64,000 bases of DNA from Desmodesmus armatus (taxonomy: Eukaryota; Chlorophyta; Chlorophyceae; Sphaeropleales; Scenedesmaceae). The notes beneath the pieces are model-generated. The model saw only the letters and a program-made list of their open reading frames with translations, had not been told where the DNA came from and did not search any database. The position numbers and the translations under genes were made by a program. The stretch is from the NCBI GenBank assembly GCA_007449985.2, contig VIIQ02000235.1, positions 1 through 64,000 on the forward strand, written 5' to 3'. Of the stretch, positions 19,491-33,177 are shown piece by piece (positions within the stretch are counted from its first letter, which is position 1; every line of letters starts with the position of its first letter).

Positions 19491-22034
19491 CGGCATGCAC
19501 CACTACTGGCTACTGCATAAGACATGCCGCGCTGGAACCTGCACTTGTCAGGTTGCAGACGCCAGCGTGCATGCTGCTGTGAGTTGAACATAGTATGACG
19601 ACAAGCAACTGGCAATGAAGACAAGACGGCCCGGGGACGCCACGCCCCAAGCAAGAAAACAAGCATGCCTATACCCTGCTCATACCTGCGCACACCTACA
19701 AGTACAAGGTGCAACTCTGCTGATCAAGGTTTGCTACAAAGTAGCTTATAGTACAAGACGACTCTTCAGCCCACAAGCAAGCATGCTTGCCACACAAGGT
19801 GCTCCTACCGCACGATACAAAGAGTGTTCAAGCGAAGGCAGCGCACAAAACATACAGACTCCACACCACCATAGCAGCAACCGCTGAGACGGGCACACAC
19901 ATATGCCTAGTACACATCTGCCACCATGCGGCTGACAAGAAACACAAGTGCATATTGCAAGGAACCGGACAAAGACTTGCGTGGGTGAGTGGGGAGAAGG
20001 GAGCATGAGGCATCTAAGAAAATTCACACCAGCTTGCAGGGCACACCAGGTATGCCTAGAGAGTGGCTGCCGGCATGCAGCATGCCAATGCGCATTGTGA
20101 AGCTACGTAATACAAACAAACCTGCCTAGCACAGCACCGCGCACACTTCGGATACACCGCACCATGCAGGTTGCAGAAACTTGCCAAAACGGCCCGTTGA
20201 GCAGGAACAAGCAATGCGGCACCACTATGCACACAACAGTGCACACCATCAGCTGGGTGCCACAAGTGGTGACAAGTGCATGATGCACTCCGGGAGTACG
20301 GGGAAGCATGGGGGTACATGCGGCAAAGGGAGCATGACAGCATGTCAATACAAACCCCATTGACTGACACTGCCACTGCCTGGCACAACAGGGATATCAG
20401 ACCTCACCATTCTACCCAAAGAAAATTTCGCGGCATACTGGCTTGCTGCCGCAGCACATGCGCGCTACGGCGGCTGCTCACCATGGAGTGTTCCGAACAA
20501 GTCCGAACAAGTGTTGTTGAACAAGTGCAAGTTGCAAGCTGAAACTGTCAAGGACCTACTGAGCAAACTGTCTTGCACAGCAACAAGCAGATTCCTGACG
20601 TAGCCTGTGCTGCAGAGGCACAGCAAACATGGACATACAGTACATGCAAAACCACAGATGCACACTTTTCACTCATGCACGCTACATGCACCAGCGTGCG
20701 ATCCGAACGGCTTGCACGTCCCTTTGACGGGTTCCCGCCAAGTGCACTGCGGCGCACAGAGAGGGCAGGAACCTCTTTGTGTAGCCCACACAGTCTGGTG
20801 CTCTGGCGTGACAACGCAGCTCTTTTTCCCTTCTTTTTTGTGACAACTAGCTGCAAACTTTGCAAACAACACAGGAGTCCTGCATTTCAACCTGAAACCA
20901 CTCATCAAGCTGGCACAACCCCAACCGCCAATGAGGCTTGATGTACAATGACATGATCTACTGCTGCTTCAGACGGCACGGCAGCTGGCACCCCGGGTGG
21001 GGCCCAAGCACACCCTGCCCGGTGCTGAGCACACCGTGTCGCAAACAGGGCAAACAGGGGCCCTGACCCCACCACAACACCCAACAACTTCCCAACCACC
21101 CTGGCCCAGTGGGTAGGTGAGCCGGTGACACGATCCATACACAGCTGAGCACTCCAAGGCGATTTCTCACACACAAGCACACAACATGGCACCAGCTCCC
21201 CAAAAGCATGTACAAAAAAAAAGCATGTACAGAGCATCCACTCTTCCCTCTTCACATGGAACTGCCTTGGCAAGTTACTTCCTCTCACAGCACATGTGCT
21301 CCCAGGTGCTGTTGTGGACATGTACATCACGTGTCACACTGGCACATTGTCACGCCGTGAGAGGCTCTCCTCCTCGAGTGCGTCACCTCAGGCAAGCAGC
21401 CCAGCCTGGGGAGGCGTCTGGCCAAATAGCACCGTGCATGGCATGCATGCGCAGCAGCCAACTGAGTGGCAGGGTTGGCCCCTGTGCAGGCACCCAGTTG
21501 CCACGTCCAACAGCATTTCTCACACTAGTAGCACAGCAGTTGAAACTCACAGACAGCAGCATCCAAATTGGCTCAACACACGGTACCCGTCAGGCGGATC
21601 AACTTGATTCGCCTGGCAGGTACTTGTTTGAAAGTTAAGCCTCGGATACGCTGCACACCCCAACACCACCCACTCCAGCACACACCAACATGGCGCTGCC
21701 AGCACTTCAAACCCTGCCAAAAAGAGGTGTCCTCACAATGCAACGTGCTTGTATGTCAACTGAAGCCTGGCCAGATGCATTGGTTTGTAACCACAGGCGT
21801 GACTGCTTTGTGACTGCAGGGTGTCAGCAGAAGGTCTGATGGGCCATTTGCAGCCACAGCAGCTTTCACAACCACATGGCAACTGGCACAACAGCCAAAG
21901 CCAATGGCAAGGGCCGCAACACACTCGCCAGAGTGATCGTCACGCAGAGGCTCTGCAACACCCTTCATACACATATCGTGTGCCACCACACCACCATGAA
22001 CCTGTTGCAAGGGCTGGCGGCAAAGGGGTGTCCC

Positions 22035-22190
22035 TGCAAGTGCAGCTGTGCTTGCCAGGCACAGCATGCAAGCAGCCTGCTTCCAGGGTTGAACCCTGGA
22101 CAGCTGCCCCATACAACAAACAAACCAAACAGCGTCCGAATTCACTTGCACATGCAAGCGACTGCATCATGCGCACCTGAGAAACAGCTT
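22035..22190. mobile_element. Dispersed degenerate repeat, copy 3
   Basis: Matches the right half of the 16092-16400 element (CAGCTGTG...CAGGCACAGCATGCAAGCAGC, then CCTGGACAGCTGCCC and CTTGCACATG). No coding sequence is present. Confidence 0.45.
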
Positions 22191-22498
22191 CGTGCTAAGC
22201 CCTACAGCCGGCCCAAGTGTAAACAGCAGCCCCTGGCGCTCACCCACTCCAGAGCAACCACTGCAACCCACCTCACAGCCACACCTCCAAAAAAAAACAA
22301 GAGCTCATACATAACATACGCAACCGCTTCCCAGCAGCCTTGCTTCTCAGCTCAGCCATCAACCCCTCAGCCAAAAGACAAACAGCAGCGCTCTCAGCAC
22401 ATGCCCAACCACCAACCAACCACCACACAGGCACTCAGTGCCTGGTGACCAGCGGCCCTGCAGTCACTGCCTGCTCCGCAGAGCAGCCCCCAACACAT

Positions 22499-23100
22499 TT
22501 AAAGTGGCTGCCATAATGCCCGCCCCCTGCCCATCACTGCGAGCTGGCCCATCGCTGCTAGCCTTGCCTGTGCCTGATACTGCATCCTCCATACCCTCTC
22601 GCAGCACTTGCAGTGGCGAGCCAGCTGTGTTGGCACCTTTGGCGGCGCGTGCTGTAGCTGGCAGCTGCTGCCGCTGCTGCTGGTTCTGGTGACCCTGCCA
22701 GCATGCTGCTCAGCTGGCTGCTGCTGCTGCTGAGGCGGCGGCAGCTGCTGCTGTGTCCCTGCACCCAAGGCACGCGCTGCTGCCGGCACCGCAACTGGCA
22801 GCACATTGGGAGCTGCCTGCTGGTGCTGCTGCTGCTGCTGCTGCTGCACAGCCTGTGCCAGGGTGTCCACCAGCTTGGTCATGTTCTGCTGGCCCTGCAG
22901 GATCACTTGCTGGTTCTGTTGCAACATCTGAATTGCCGTATCAAGCTGTGTGTCCCTGCGCTGCAGCTGCTGGCCCATGCTTCCCACCAGCTGCTGCATG
23001 CTGGCAGCTTGCTGGTTCTTGAGGGCCATTCCTGCCAGCAGGGTGCTGTACGTCCTGCCGGCATGACGACCAATGCCGCCCACCCCTCGCCGCCGCTGGT

Positions 23101-23132
<32 letters not shown>

Positions 23133-23527
23133 TGCTGCTGCTGCTGGGGGTGGTGGCAGGGCGGGGTGAGGATTATGAATGGTCCAGCAGATCCTGTGCC
23201 AGCCTGCCGCCGCAGCTGTTGCCAGCCGCCGCTGCCGCCGCTGTTGCTGCTGCTGCTGGTGGTGGCAGCACAGGGTGCAAGTGGGTGGATGGTGCTGTGA
23301 GACCTGTGCCGAGCCTACTGCCACCACTGCTGCCAGCCGCTGCTGCTGCTGCCGCACCTGGTGAAGCGCGCTGCAGTGACGGTCCTGTGGCCCCGAGCAC
23401 ACTCTGCTGGTGAACAGTGTCCCCAACACCTGCTGGCCCAGCAGCAGCTGCTGCTGCCGGGTGGCGGCAGAGACAGGTTGCCTGTGGATCCAGGCAGAGC
23501 AAGGCTGCTCCTGCCAGCCGCCGCCGC

Positions 23528-23592
<65 letters not shown>

Positions 23593-23747
23593 AGGGCTTG
23601 TCGATTGCTGACAAGTTGGGCAGTGGAGGCGCTGCTGCAGCAGCACCTCTGCCCAGTGACGCCGCAGCAGCCACTGCCTCCGACAGGCCCCCTGCTGCTG
23701 CTGGCCTGCTGCCAGGTAGGTGTGTGGGATTCTTCCCCGACATGGGG

Positions 23748-23779
<32 letters not shown>

Positions 23780-25250
23780 AGCTGCTTTCAACAGGTGCTG
23801 GAGCTCGCTGCGGTTGTGTACTGCTTGCTTGAGCTGTTGTGTGACCTGCTGCACATCTGCGGTGCTAGCATGGTTGGCCTGGAGCTGCATCAGCTGCTGG
23901 TTGTACTTCTTGATATGACTCAGAGCCGTCTGCAGCTTCAGCTTCAGCTCGATTACTGTTGGTGCTGGCCTAGAAGCACCTGCAGCGGCTGCAGGATCCC
24001 TGAGGTGCCCTGGCAGATTGCCAGTAAGGCGTGGGCCTGCTGGTGGGTCGACAGCAGTAGCGGCTCCAATGGCTGCATCTGCATCAGCTGCAGCTGCAGC
24101 GCCGCCTGCTGCTGCTGCTGCTGCTGCTGCAATGCTGCCAATGCCAGAGTGCTTCCGCTTTGTTTTGAGGTTGCCAGCGGAACCTGGCCCTGCCGGTGGC
24201 AGCCCAGCAGCGGCGAGCTTGTTGAGCCTGCTGCTACCCTCTGCTCCTGCTCCTGCTCCTGCTGCTGCTGCTGCAGCAGGTGTTGCTGACCCTGCAGTTG
24301 GGCCAGGGTTCTTGCTTGGACTCTGAGTGGCTGCGTTGCCACCAGCGGCAGCAGCAGCAGCTGTTGCTGCTACTGTGGCTGCACTAGGCCGAGGGTGCTT
24401 CTTTGGGCCCTGCACGGCTGCATTGCCGCCAGCTGCTGCAGCAGCACTGTGGCCGCTGCTGCTGGTCCTGTTGCTGTTGCTGCTGGTGCTGCATGACCAC
24501 TTGCGCCAGACTTCACCTGCTTTGACTTGGTCGTCTGATCAGGTGTGGCAGTGCAGGGTCGGCCTGAGGGCGGTGGAAGGGTTCAACGCCGCTGCTGCCA
24601 GCCGCTGCTGCTGCTGCTGTGGCAGCACCGGTGGAGGGGTCCACAGCTGGCGGCAGCTGGTGGGGAGGCGTGCTGGCACTTGTTCTGCTTCCTGCAAGCC
24701 TGCTGCTGCTGGGGCTTGCGCAGATGCTGTCGCTGCCGTCATTGGCATTGCCGAGGGCACAAGCTGGGCACTGGCACGTGCAAAAGCTGCCCCCCAGTCA
24801 TACTTAGCAAAAGCCTGCTTCACGCACTCTGCCACTGCCTCGAGGGTGCCTATATCGAGGGAAAGCAGGGCCTGTGCCGAGGGAAAGCAATCTGTCAGCA
24901 CGTTGGCAGCAGCATCAGCCTTGTCTGCCCCCCTGACGCCCACTGGTGCTGCTGCCTGTGCTGGCAGCAGCAGCCCTGGGGGTGCAGCAGCAGGTGCAAC
25001 AGAGCGTGCTCCTGCACCTGAGGCGGGTAGTACGCCAGCAAGGCTTGAGTGGGAGCGGCGGCCGCCACTGCTGCCAGCTGCTGCTGCCGCCACCACCGCT
25101 GCTGCCGCAGGGCCTGAGGCTACCCCAGGGGTGGGATGCTCCGCAACACCCGCACCGTTGCCCCTGCTGGCATGACCTGCAGCTGTTGGCATGGCTGCTG
25201 CTGGCGGTGCATCTGCAGAAACCTGCTGGAACTCGACCTGTTTCTTCTTT

Positions 25251-25300
<50 letters not shown>

Positions 25301-26530
25301 CTGCTGCGTGCGTGCCTGTGCAAGCTGGGCACTGGCCTCTGCTATCTCTGTTGTGCTGCCACTGGCATACTTCTTCAGCAGGCCCAGCTTCTTCGACAAT
25401 CGAGCGATCTGCTGGTTGTTACTGTCCAACAGCTTGCTGTACTTCATGGCCTGCTGTTCCGTTGCTGCACTGGCTGTCTTCAGAGCCTTCGGCACACCTG
25501 CAGGCAATTGCGGTGGCATGAGAGCGAAATTGGCAAGGCTGCACAACCACACATATGTTCACATCTGGAGCCAAAGGGATGATCAGTGCTGGAGGGGAGA
25601 GACGTTCATCACTGGTGCCTGTGCTGCAAGGCCCTCCAGTGATAATCATCCAGGTGCCAACTGTAGGCTACTTATATCAGTTGGCGCATGTGTGGAACAC
25701 TTGCATGCACGCCTGTCTACCAGGTGCATTTGCTGCGAGCTGGGCACAACAAGTTTGTCCCCGGTCTGGGTAACAGAAGTGCTGCGGTTGGTCATGCACA
25801 CACGTGGCAGCTTGCTTTTAGGCTTGAAAATACACTGTGACTTGCTGTTCATCGTATGAAGCTGAATGCCAGCGAATGCACATGCAATGCATGCATGCCG
25901 CATGCAAATGGCATTTGGCATGCAAGTCCTGGCACTGGCAGTGAGCGTTGTTGTAACAGCCCTGGCTCACCTCCCATTGCTGTTTCAATGTTGGGTGCCC
26001 CTGCTGCTGCTGCTGCTGCTGTGTTCAGAGGTTGCACCAGCAGCTGCTGCTGCTGCTGTTGGGGTTCCTCCTCAACCAGCCTGCTGAACTCCGCCAGCTC
26101 CACCTGCATGTCATGCAGGGCGGCACCCAGCTGCTGTGTGTCCTGGTGGGGTCTCAGTGCTTTCAACAGCAGCAGCATGGTGGCCCCGACTGAGCTCATT
26201 TGCTGCCGCTGCTGCTGCTGCTGATGCCGCTGCTGCTGCAGGCGCATGGGGGCGACTGCTGCCCTTGGGCACGGCTGTGGGGCCCCTGCCAGATGCAGCA
26301 GCGGAAGCAGCAGGGTTGGACCCGCTGCTATCCTTCGCTGGCGAGTCGTGATCTGCCGTTGCTGCAGGTCGGTTGTGCCGTTTGGCTGGGGGCCTTGATG
26401 CAGCAGCTGTATTGGCAGGAAGTTTGCTGTCGAGTGCTGTCCTGGTCCGCTTGTCTAAGGCAGGATTTCTAGCAAGCTGATCTCCAGAACGCTTCGTTTG
26501 TGAGCGCATGCGGTCCCCTGTGTCCACCAT
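22499..26530 (-). CDS. Gln/Ala-rich multi-coiled-coil protein (unrecognised)
   Basis: Starts at the ATG at 26530 (MVDTGDRMRSQTKRSGDQL), a basic low-complexity region. Coiled-coil segments follow in order: QLGAALHDMQVELAEFSRL (exon ending at donor 25971); KALKTASAATEQQAMKYSK and the following LLDSNNQQIARLSKKL (exon starting 25497, in phase); ELKLKLQTALSHIKKYNQQ and the following coil near 23.9 kb; and a C-terminal coil with QQLQRRDTQLDTAIQMLQQ ending at the TAA at 22499. Between coils lie long poly-Gln/poly-Ala tracts. The frame changes near 26.2, 24.5 and 23.4 kb, where repeats make introns and indels indistinguishable, so exon limits there are uncertain. An oligomerising nuclear or scaffold protein is plausible, but no family is recognised. 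Confidence 0.6.
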
Positions 26531-28278
26531 CCGGAAGAGACGAGCAAAAGAAGCACGGCTGGCCAAAACTTGTTTGCACACGATGCGGCGGTGTTGTTCA
26601 ACCTTGTGTTTGCGGGATCTGGCCGTGGTCTTTCTTTTGAAAGATAAATTAAGGACGACAACAAGGGGCACGCCTGGCACGCGCTTCTTTATCGCTTACC
26701 GATATGTGTCATGGCTTCGCCATGCAGCGCAATCAAAGCACGGGGTATAAACTAACTCGCCACCCTAAGAAATATATGTGATGGTGGGCGGCGTCGATGG
26801 GGTGACTAGAGCTAATAGTGGCGCCAGCGGCAACCGATCGCATACGCCACAAGTTGTGCAGGTCATCTGAAGGTAGGTCCACCCCCATGCACGCAATGCA
26901 TTTGGCTCAGAACAAGATGATGCGGACGTAGTATGAGTTTTTGGAGCTTCGTGGGGCCCTCGTCTTTGCCTGCGGTTCGTTGCAACTTGTCCAATTTGCA
27001 AAATGACGTCGACGACGTGCGCGCATGGACATATCAATTTGCTTAAATACACAGTCCTACTGCTTGCTGTTGCGGCTGCTGTTTTTTCTGTAGGCACTGA
27101 TCACATTCATGTTGCACAGCAGAGTCTGCACGTTGCAGTGCAGCAGCTGCAGGCTCCTTCTGCAAGCTGACCGGTATTGCTAAGGCTGCTGCCCCCGTCT
27201 AGGGCCTGTGCTCACTGCTACTCCAGTTGTGGACGTGGGTACATGTGCAGCTGCCACAGCAGCAGCGATCGCGAACTGATGCAGCACCAGCAGTCCTGCT
27301 GCAATAGCGTAGCTGTACAAGGATGCCGCAGGCACAATGAGGGACCCTGGCTATTCTGCACAAGTCATGATGCATGAAGGCTTGACAGCAGCCCCTCAGC
27401 AGTGTTGGACACTGTTGAGCATTAGTGTGATACGTGACACTACAACCTTCTCCAGTGGGACGTAGCTGCTGAGTCTACAATCCATATGCTTGCAGTGGGT
27501 GCTGAGTGAGGCTGCACTTGGTGCTGGTGGCTCCGCCCACACCCATACATGGTGCACACGCCAGAGCGCATGCTGTTGTGTGTTGGGTGAGGCCTATGAA
27601 CATAGGGTGGCGATTGAGCACAGGAAGATCAACACATAGGCATTGCCTTATGCTCATGCCGCTTCGCACCCATGCTTTGATTGCATCATATGTATGACGC
27701 TCTTCGGGCTGCAAACCCCTATGTTTCCAAGTGTCTTACAACACGGGATGTCATGGGCCATCATAGCCATCGTCGGCAACGACAGCTTGCTGTTTCATCA
27801 CCGACACGTGCAGAAGATCCAGCAGAAGATCTGCTGACCTTCCACAGCGCCAAGCCTTCAGCTCTCACACCCTGTGCAAGGTGCCACTACACCATGTTCG
27901 GAATTGCGTTCAAACAAACGTTTACAGCACCGTGCCCGCAGCACAGCATCTGTACCATATCTGGTGTAATGCTGCACAGAGCACCCTGCAGCTCGTTGTG
28001 CATGACTCATGCTGTTCCTGATGATCCAGTTGTACATGAAATGCAACAGCATCACCAACCAGTGATAGCTCACCAAGTCATGTGCCAGGCTGTCCAACAA
28101 CAAGGATGCCCTGTGCAGCAAATGTGTCGCTTACGTGCTAAGTGCTAATGCATGAGGATATGCCAGGTGCAGCTCCCTGTCAATACACCGCTCAGCACGC
28201 ACCACCCCCAACCAATCGGCTGCGCCTGCTGCTTCCACAGTGCCACAACACAGCTGAGCTGTTCAGCTGCAACTTGCA
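26531..28278. other. Intergenic, no gene seen
   Basis: Holds the promoter side of the coiled-coil gene and the 3' flank of the MYND gene. TTACA at about 27919 and 27734 (UGUAA on the minus strand) are candidate poly(A) signals for the MYND gene. No exon or large repeat is evident. Confidence 0.5.
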
Positions 28279-31200
28279 TCAACTCTTCACAGCTGCTGAA
28301 GCTGCGGCTGCACCCACTGCTGCTCCGCCAGCTGAGAGTCGTTTGCACACCTCCTTGTGCTGCTGCCAGTGTGCTGCCTGGCAGTCACGGCTGCAGTACC
28401 TGTGGGACACAAACACGGCAGCACGCAAAGCAAAAGGTTACAAACCTATCAGTAAGTATCAGCAAGCCAGGAGTTGCACACAAGGGTGGGACAAAGACAT
28501 CAGAAGCAACTCACACAACCCAAGGGAGGCTGGGCGACAGCATGCACATGTGTGGCTGTCACAGCGAGGAGCATCATGTAGTGCATAGGACTGTGCGGTA
28601 CAGTGTGGGCGATAGGCAGTGACGTGCTCCGGCAGGACACGAGTTCGCAGGGGGCCAGCACACCTCTGCAAGCTTGACGCAGCACAGTGCAATACTCCCC
28701 ACTGAGGTCCCACACACGAGACAAAAGGTCATCCCACCACCACCTGCCAGCTGCCTAGCGGGCCCTGTCTAACACAACTCACCACTTCAAACAGCTGGCA
28801 CATGCGGGATCAACGTTGTGCATGCTTCTGGGGGCCTCACCTAATCAGCCTCTAAGCACCCATGTGACAGCAGCCACAGCGCCACTCACCTTGCTACCCT
28901 GCAGCCTCCACACACGCAGCCCTTGCCTCCCACCAGCATCATCTCACTGCCACTGTCCAACCGCACGCAATGCGGGTTGTTGCACAGCCATGGCAGCGGC
29001 ACAGCGCTACACACCTCCACCCCAATCGCCACCAGCCGCTGCAGCAGCTGCGGCAGGGCACCATCCAGCAGCGGCCGCAGCTTTTGCAGGACAGCAGCAA
29101 AATGTCTGCTGCTGCTCAGCTGGCTGAGCTAGCATCCCAGCTGCAGTGTCCCTGTCCTTGCTGCTGCTGCTGCTGCTGCTACGGACTGCTGAGACTTCCT
29201 TTGTGGCCATGACCAGTCCGTCATAACACTGCAAGCACAGACTCAGCACGTCATCACGCAACCAACCCCGCTGCTGCTGCTGCTGCTGCTGGTCTTGCAC
29301 AGGCAGCACGTCAGCACTGCTGCTGCTGCCGCTGCTGGTGTCCCCCTGGGTGGAGGGGCCTGCTGTCAAGACATGCGCAAGGTTACACAACTGCTTGTAG
29401 TAAGAGTGCACACCAGCACTGCTCGCATCTCCCGGTACAGGAGGTGCTCTGCCTGCTTGCTGCTGCTGCTGTTGGTGCTGTTGCGGTGCCTGCTCATGCT
29501 GTGGTGGTGGCAGCGACAGAGGTGATGGCTGCTGCTCCTGTGGAAGTGACCCCTCCCCTTTCTGCTGCTGGCAAATCCCGCTGTCGCCCGTGCTATCTTT
29601 GGCGCCTACACCCGAGCTGGCTGCGCTGGGCTGCTGGCTGAGGCTCCCCCATGCTGCAGCAGCACAAGAGAGGTGCTGCAGCAGCTTGTTGGTGCCAGCC
29701 CCTGTCCAAATTGCCGCAACAGGCAATACCAATGCGAGGTCGGATGTGTCTTGTCCTGTGGCTGTTTCATTGCAGCAGGCTGCTAGCTTCTGCAGCACGC
29801 TGCTGCGAACCTCGGCAAGGGCACCGGCAGCAGCGATGCACAGCCGGGCGAGCACGACCAGGACAGGCGCGAGCGCGACCCGAGACTCTGCAAACGCCCT
29901 TTCCTGGCAAAGACGGCGAAGTGTCCCCGATGTCTTACTGCAGATGATGTCGATGCAAGAATACGCCACTTCACTCAACTCAACCGCTAGGTCTGGCCGC
30001 ACGCAGCAGAGTTTGGCCAGTGACACGCTGTACGAAAAGAGGTAGGCCTGGTTGGGCGCACCTGTAACAGCCAGCAGACAGAAGGCAGCAGGGGGAACGA
30101 ACAGACGCTCAAAAACACTACCGTGCCCTTGCCGAGGGCGCTCGAACGTCATGCAACAACCAGGCATTCCTTTATATGGCCTCAGCCAAGCGCAGCATTA
30201 GGCCGCATCGATCACATACCGCATCCATCGTCAACATGCATGCACTCACAGCGACCCGAGATTTTGCTTATGCAGTTCAGCACCAGCAGCCATGTTCCCA
30301 GCTGTCACAGTGCGTACAGGCCGCATCGACCCACCTAGCGTTGGCTTTGCGATCAGCGACAGCAGCGTCCACTCGAGGCGACCTCGGTACGGCTTTTTCC
30401 TCAGGCACGCAAGGAGGCTCTCCCTCAATATGCCTGCCGCCGAGCTTGAACGGCAGCCTACGCTGCTGCTCCTGCCGCCACTACTGCTGCTCCTGCCGCC
30501 GCTGCTGCTGCTACTGCCGCCGCTACTGCTGCTCCCCTCCCTGCTGCGTGTATCTGCCCTTTTGCTGTCATGGCTGCACCCGGCTTCCTTGAACTGATCG
30601 CAGAAGACTTTGGCGGGCAGGATGCGCCTCAGAATCGCCTCAACCGACAGCATCACAGCAGGCGCCTGGGACGACCACAAGCGCCACATCTGTGAGTCCA
30701 TAACCTGGGCCCCGCTGCCGCTGCTGCTGCTGTAGGCCTGCGTTGTCCTGTCACTCATGCGCTTCAGCAGCACAAACAGCGCTGCCACCACCTTCTGCTG
30801 GGTGCAGTTGAGGCTGATGCACCCAGTGCTCAGACTATGCCAGCTGCTGGTGCTGAAGTCAGCCACCCACAAGCTGGCACAGCTGCAGCGCAAGAGCGTC
30901 TGCATCTTGTCCATACGCTGCTGCAGCTGCTGCCGGCTTGCGCCAGCGGCCAGTGGCAACTTCAAAGCTGTGTGCCCCTAGCCGGAAAGCTGATAGCGAC
31001 CTAACATGCTGGGCGGGAATGCCTGCAGTGTTAGCAACATAACCAGGGACCTCCGACACACAGCCAGTAGAGTATCAAGGCTGTTGAGCGAGCTGCTGCT
31101 GCTGCTGTTGCTGCTGCTACTGCTGCTACCACCACTGCTGCTGCTACTACTGCTGCTGCTGTGGTCGCAGGAGAACACCCACGCAGTGAGCAGCAGCAGC

Positions 31201-33177
31201 GCTGGCAGCGGCCACACAACCTGCTGCAGCAGCTGCCGCTGCTGCTGCTGTAGCTCCCCAGCCTCCTTCAGGCACAGCTGAACCCTAAACCTCTTCAAAT
31301 CTGCGTCCGGGTCAGCATCAGTGACCATTTCCTCTAGGCCAACTGACACTGCAGCCGCTGCCAGAACAAAGCCCTGCTGTGTAGCTGGTGCTGTGTCAGG
31401 CAGCAAGGCAAACTGATTTCTGTCAAGCACTGGGATACCGTGTGCCGGCAGCAGTGAACGGGGCTGGATTGAGCCAGCAGCAGCAGCAAAGGCTGGCAGG
31501 GCCGATGGCACAAAGCCGCAGCTGTGCCACAGCTGCAATGTGAAATCAACCTGCTCATCTCGCAAGATCTGCAGGTCCGCTTCAGGAGGGCTACCAGGAC
31601 TGTTGCAGCTGTTGCTGTTGGTGCTGGCACTGCTGCCTTGGCCGTTGCTGACAGTACCGCTGCTGCCGCCGGTTGCAGCATTCCAGGGCTCTGGTTCCCC
31701 GGCAGGAGCGCTGTAATTGCTGCCCCCACTGCTGCTGCTGGTGGCAGCAGTGCTGCCCCCACTGCTGCTGCCGCTGCCGCCGCCGCTGCTGCTGTCGCTG
31801 CCCTGCTGTGCTGAGAAGCAGTGCAGCAGCAGCATGCTCACCGACAGCTGCAGGAAAGCTGGCGAGGCCAGCAGCTGCTGGTATGCGGCATCGTAGGCAT
31901 CCGCTCTATCCTCTGCATGCTCCAGCAGGTAGATGCTGCACATATCAAGCACAACCATCATGCAAGACACATAGTCAGCACAGGCTGTGCCTCGCCATCC
32001 GTGTAGTGTGAATGCAGGCAACCAGACGGTTGCTGTGTTTCAACTTGCATGTTATGACTGATTTGGGTGGAGTCTTCTTGGCAGTGCTGAAATGGAGCAG
32101 CTCCATGCCAGCCATCATGGCCCAGCACCAGCAGGCTTACAGTGACTGCAGCAGGACCATCGGGCAGCATGTGTGCATGCCGGTGCCCCCCCCCCCCCCC
32201 CCCCCCCCCCCGGGGGGCCCAAACCCAGTACTGTCAATCACCACCACCACCAACCTCGCATGGGCACTAATTCCCACCACCATCACTCAGCTTAGCCAGC
32301 CCACACCTCATCCACTTCACCCACCCACCCCACACACAACTGCTGGGCTACTGACACCCACCCACCCACCACACCTGTAAGCCACCTTGGCAACAACTTG
32401 GAACTGCTGCGGGGTACTGTCACCCGATACTGTCTGCACCAATGCTGCTGCCAGCTCGACAGCAGGCTGCAGCACCTCCAGCACAGCTTCTGATGTGTCA
32501 TCGTCAGGGCTGTAGTCAACCCACAGCTGCTGCATGGGGAGCCACCACTTCAGGAGTGATGCCGCCACCTGCTGCAGCCGCAGCAGCTGCTCCTGCTGCT
32601 GCAGCAGTTGCTGCTTTCACCCCTGTGCCTGCTGCTGCTCCTGCTGCTGGTGGCGCTCGTGCTGTTGCTGCAGCGCTTCTGCAACTGCTGTGGCAGCATG
32701 CAGGATGCGGCTCAATGAGTCAGCAGAATGGCCCAGCACGGCCCTTGCTGCTTGCTGTCTGAATTCGGCATCTTTCTCCGACAGGTCTGAGGGAGGGTAC
32801 GCCAGCTGCAATACAGCAGCTGAGGCAGCCAGTAAGCTGCATAGGGCCTGGCTGAACCGCTGGTTCCAGTGCTGTGGGTCCTTGGTGGTGTGGATGTGTA
32901 GCAGCAGGTGCACAAAGGTTGTCACGCGATAAAGTGGCCTAAGAAGTGTGACAATGACGGCTTGAGAGTCCTGTTGGGCAGTGGTGATAACGAGAGAGCG
33001 GATGGTGTCAGCGACACGACACAACTGCCCTGACTTGAGTGCTGCTTTGAGGCTGGAGGGCTTGAACAGCTTGCAGAGCTCCTCAAAGGCGTCGTTTGCC
33101 TCACTGAGGAGATCAGGTGGTTTGGGAGGTTTCACAGCAGCTTGCTGCTTTCTGCTGGGCTTCTTGGTTGCACCCAT
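28279..33177 (-). CDS. Large protein with C-terminal MYND-type zinc finger
   Basis: Starts at ATG 33177 (MGATKKPSRKQQ). Placed exons: 33177-32370, 32032-31062, 30977-30250, 30180 to about 29170, about 29115-28890, and 28399-28279, giving about 1,290 residues. Most is helical and Ser/Gln/Ala-rich (for example DTSEAVLEVLQPAVELAAAL). The C-terminus reads PLPWLCNNPHCVRL, GGKGCVCGGCRVAR, then across the last intron YCSRDCQAAHWQQHKEVCK. This supplies the ordered Cys and final His-Cys ligands of a MYND finger, a protein-interaction zinc module, in the 'NNP-C' arrangement typical of chlorophycean proteins. An in-frame TGA interrupts the first exon at 32619-32617 inside a Gln-rich coil, and a TAG near 30978 falls in an 84-base intron. 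Partner and function are unknown. Confidence 0.78.
32185..32212 (-). repeat. Poly-C (sense poly-G) tract in a MYND-gene intron
   Basis: More than 20 consecutive C on the plus strand, that is poly-G in the transcript, lie inside the 32033-32369 intron, about 160 bases after the donor. Confidence 0.85.

Larger units (their letters stand above)
18640..22498. other. Long intergenic stretch with degenerate repeats
   Basis: About 3.9 kb with no supportable gene. Frames are short and lack domain-like sequence or consistent splice partners. It contains fragments of the dispersed repeat (19297-19490 and 22035-22190) and is richer in CA and GCATGC words than the genic parts. It probably represents decayed mobile DNA. 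Confidence 0.5.

Noticed and set aside
20905..22157. Minus-strand open frames of about 130-140 codons
   Set aside because: Composition is random-like, there are no domains, and they overlap degenerate dispersed repeats.
30978..31061. In-frame TAG in the MYND gene as UAG codon reassignment
   Set aside because: An 84-base intron with a CTAAC branch-point-like motif removes the codon, and other genes here end normally with TAG.
32617..32619. TGA in the MYND gene as a selenocysteine codon
   Set aside because: It sits in a low-complexity Gln-rich coil with no redox motif, so sequence error or a simple stop is likelier.
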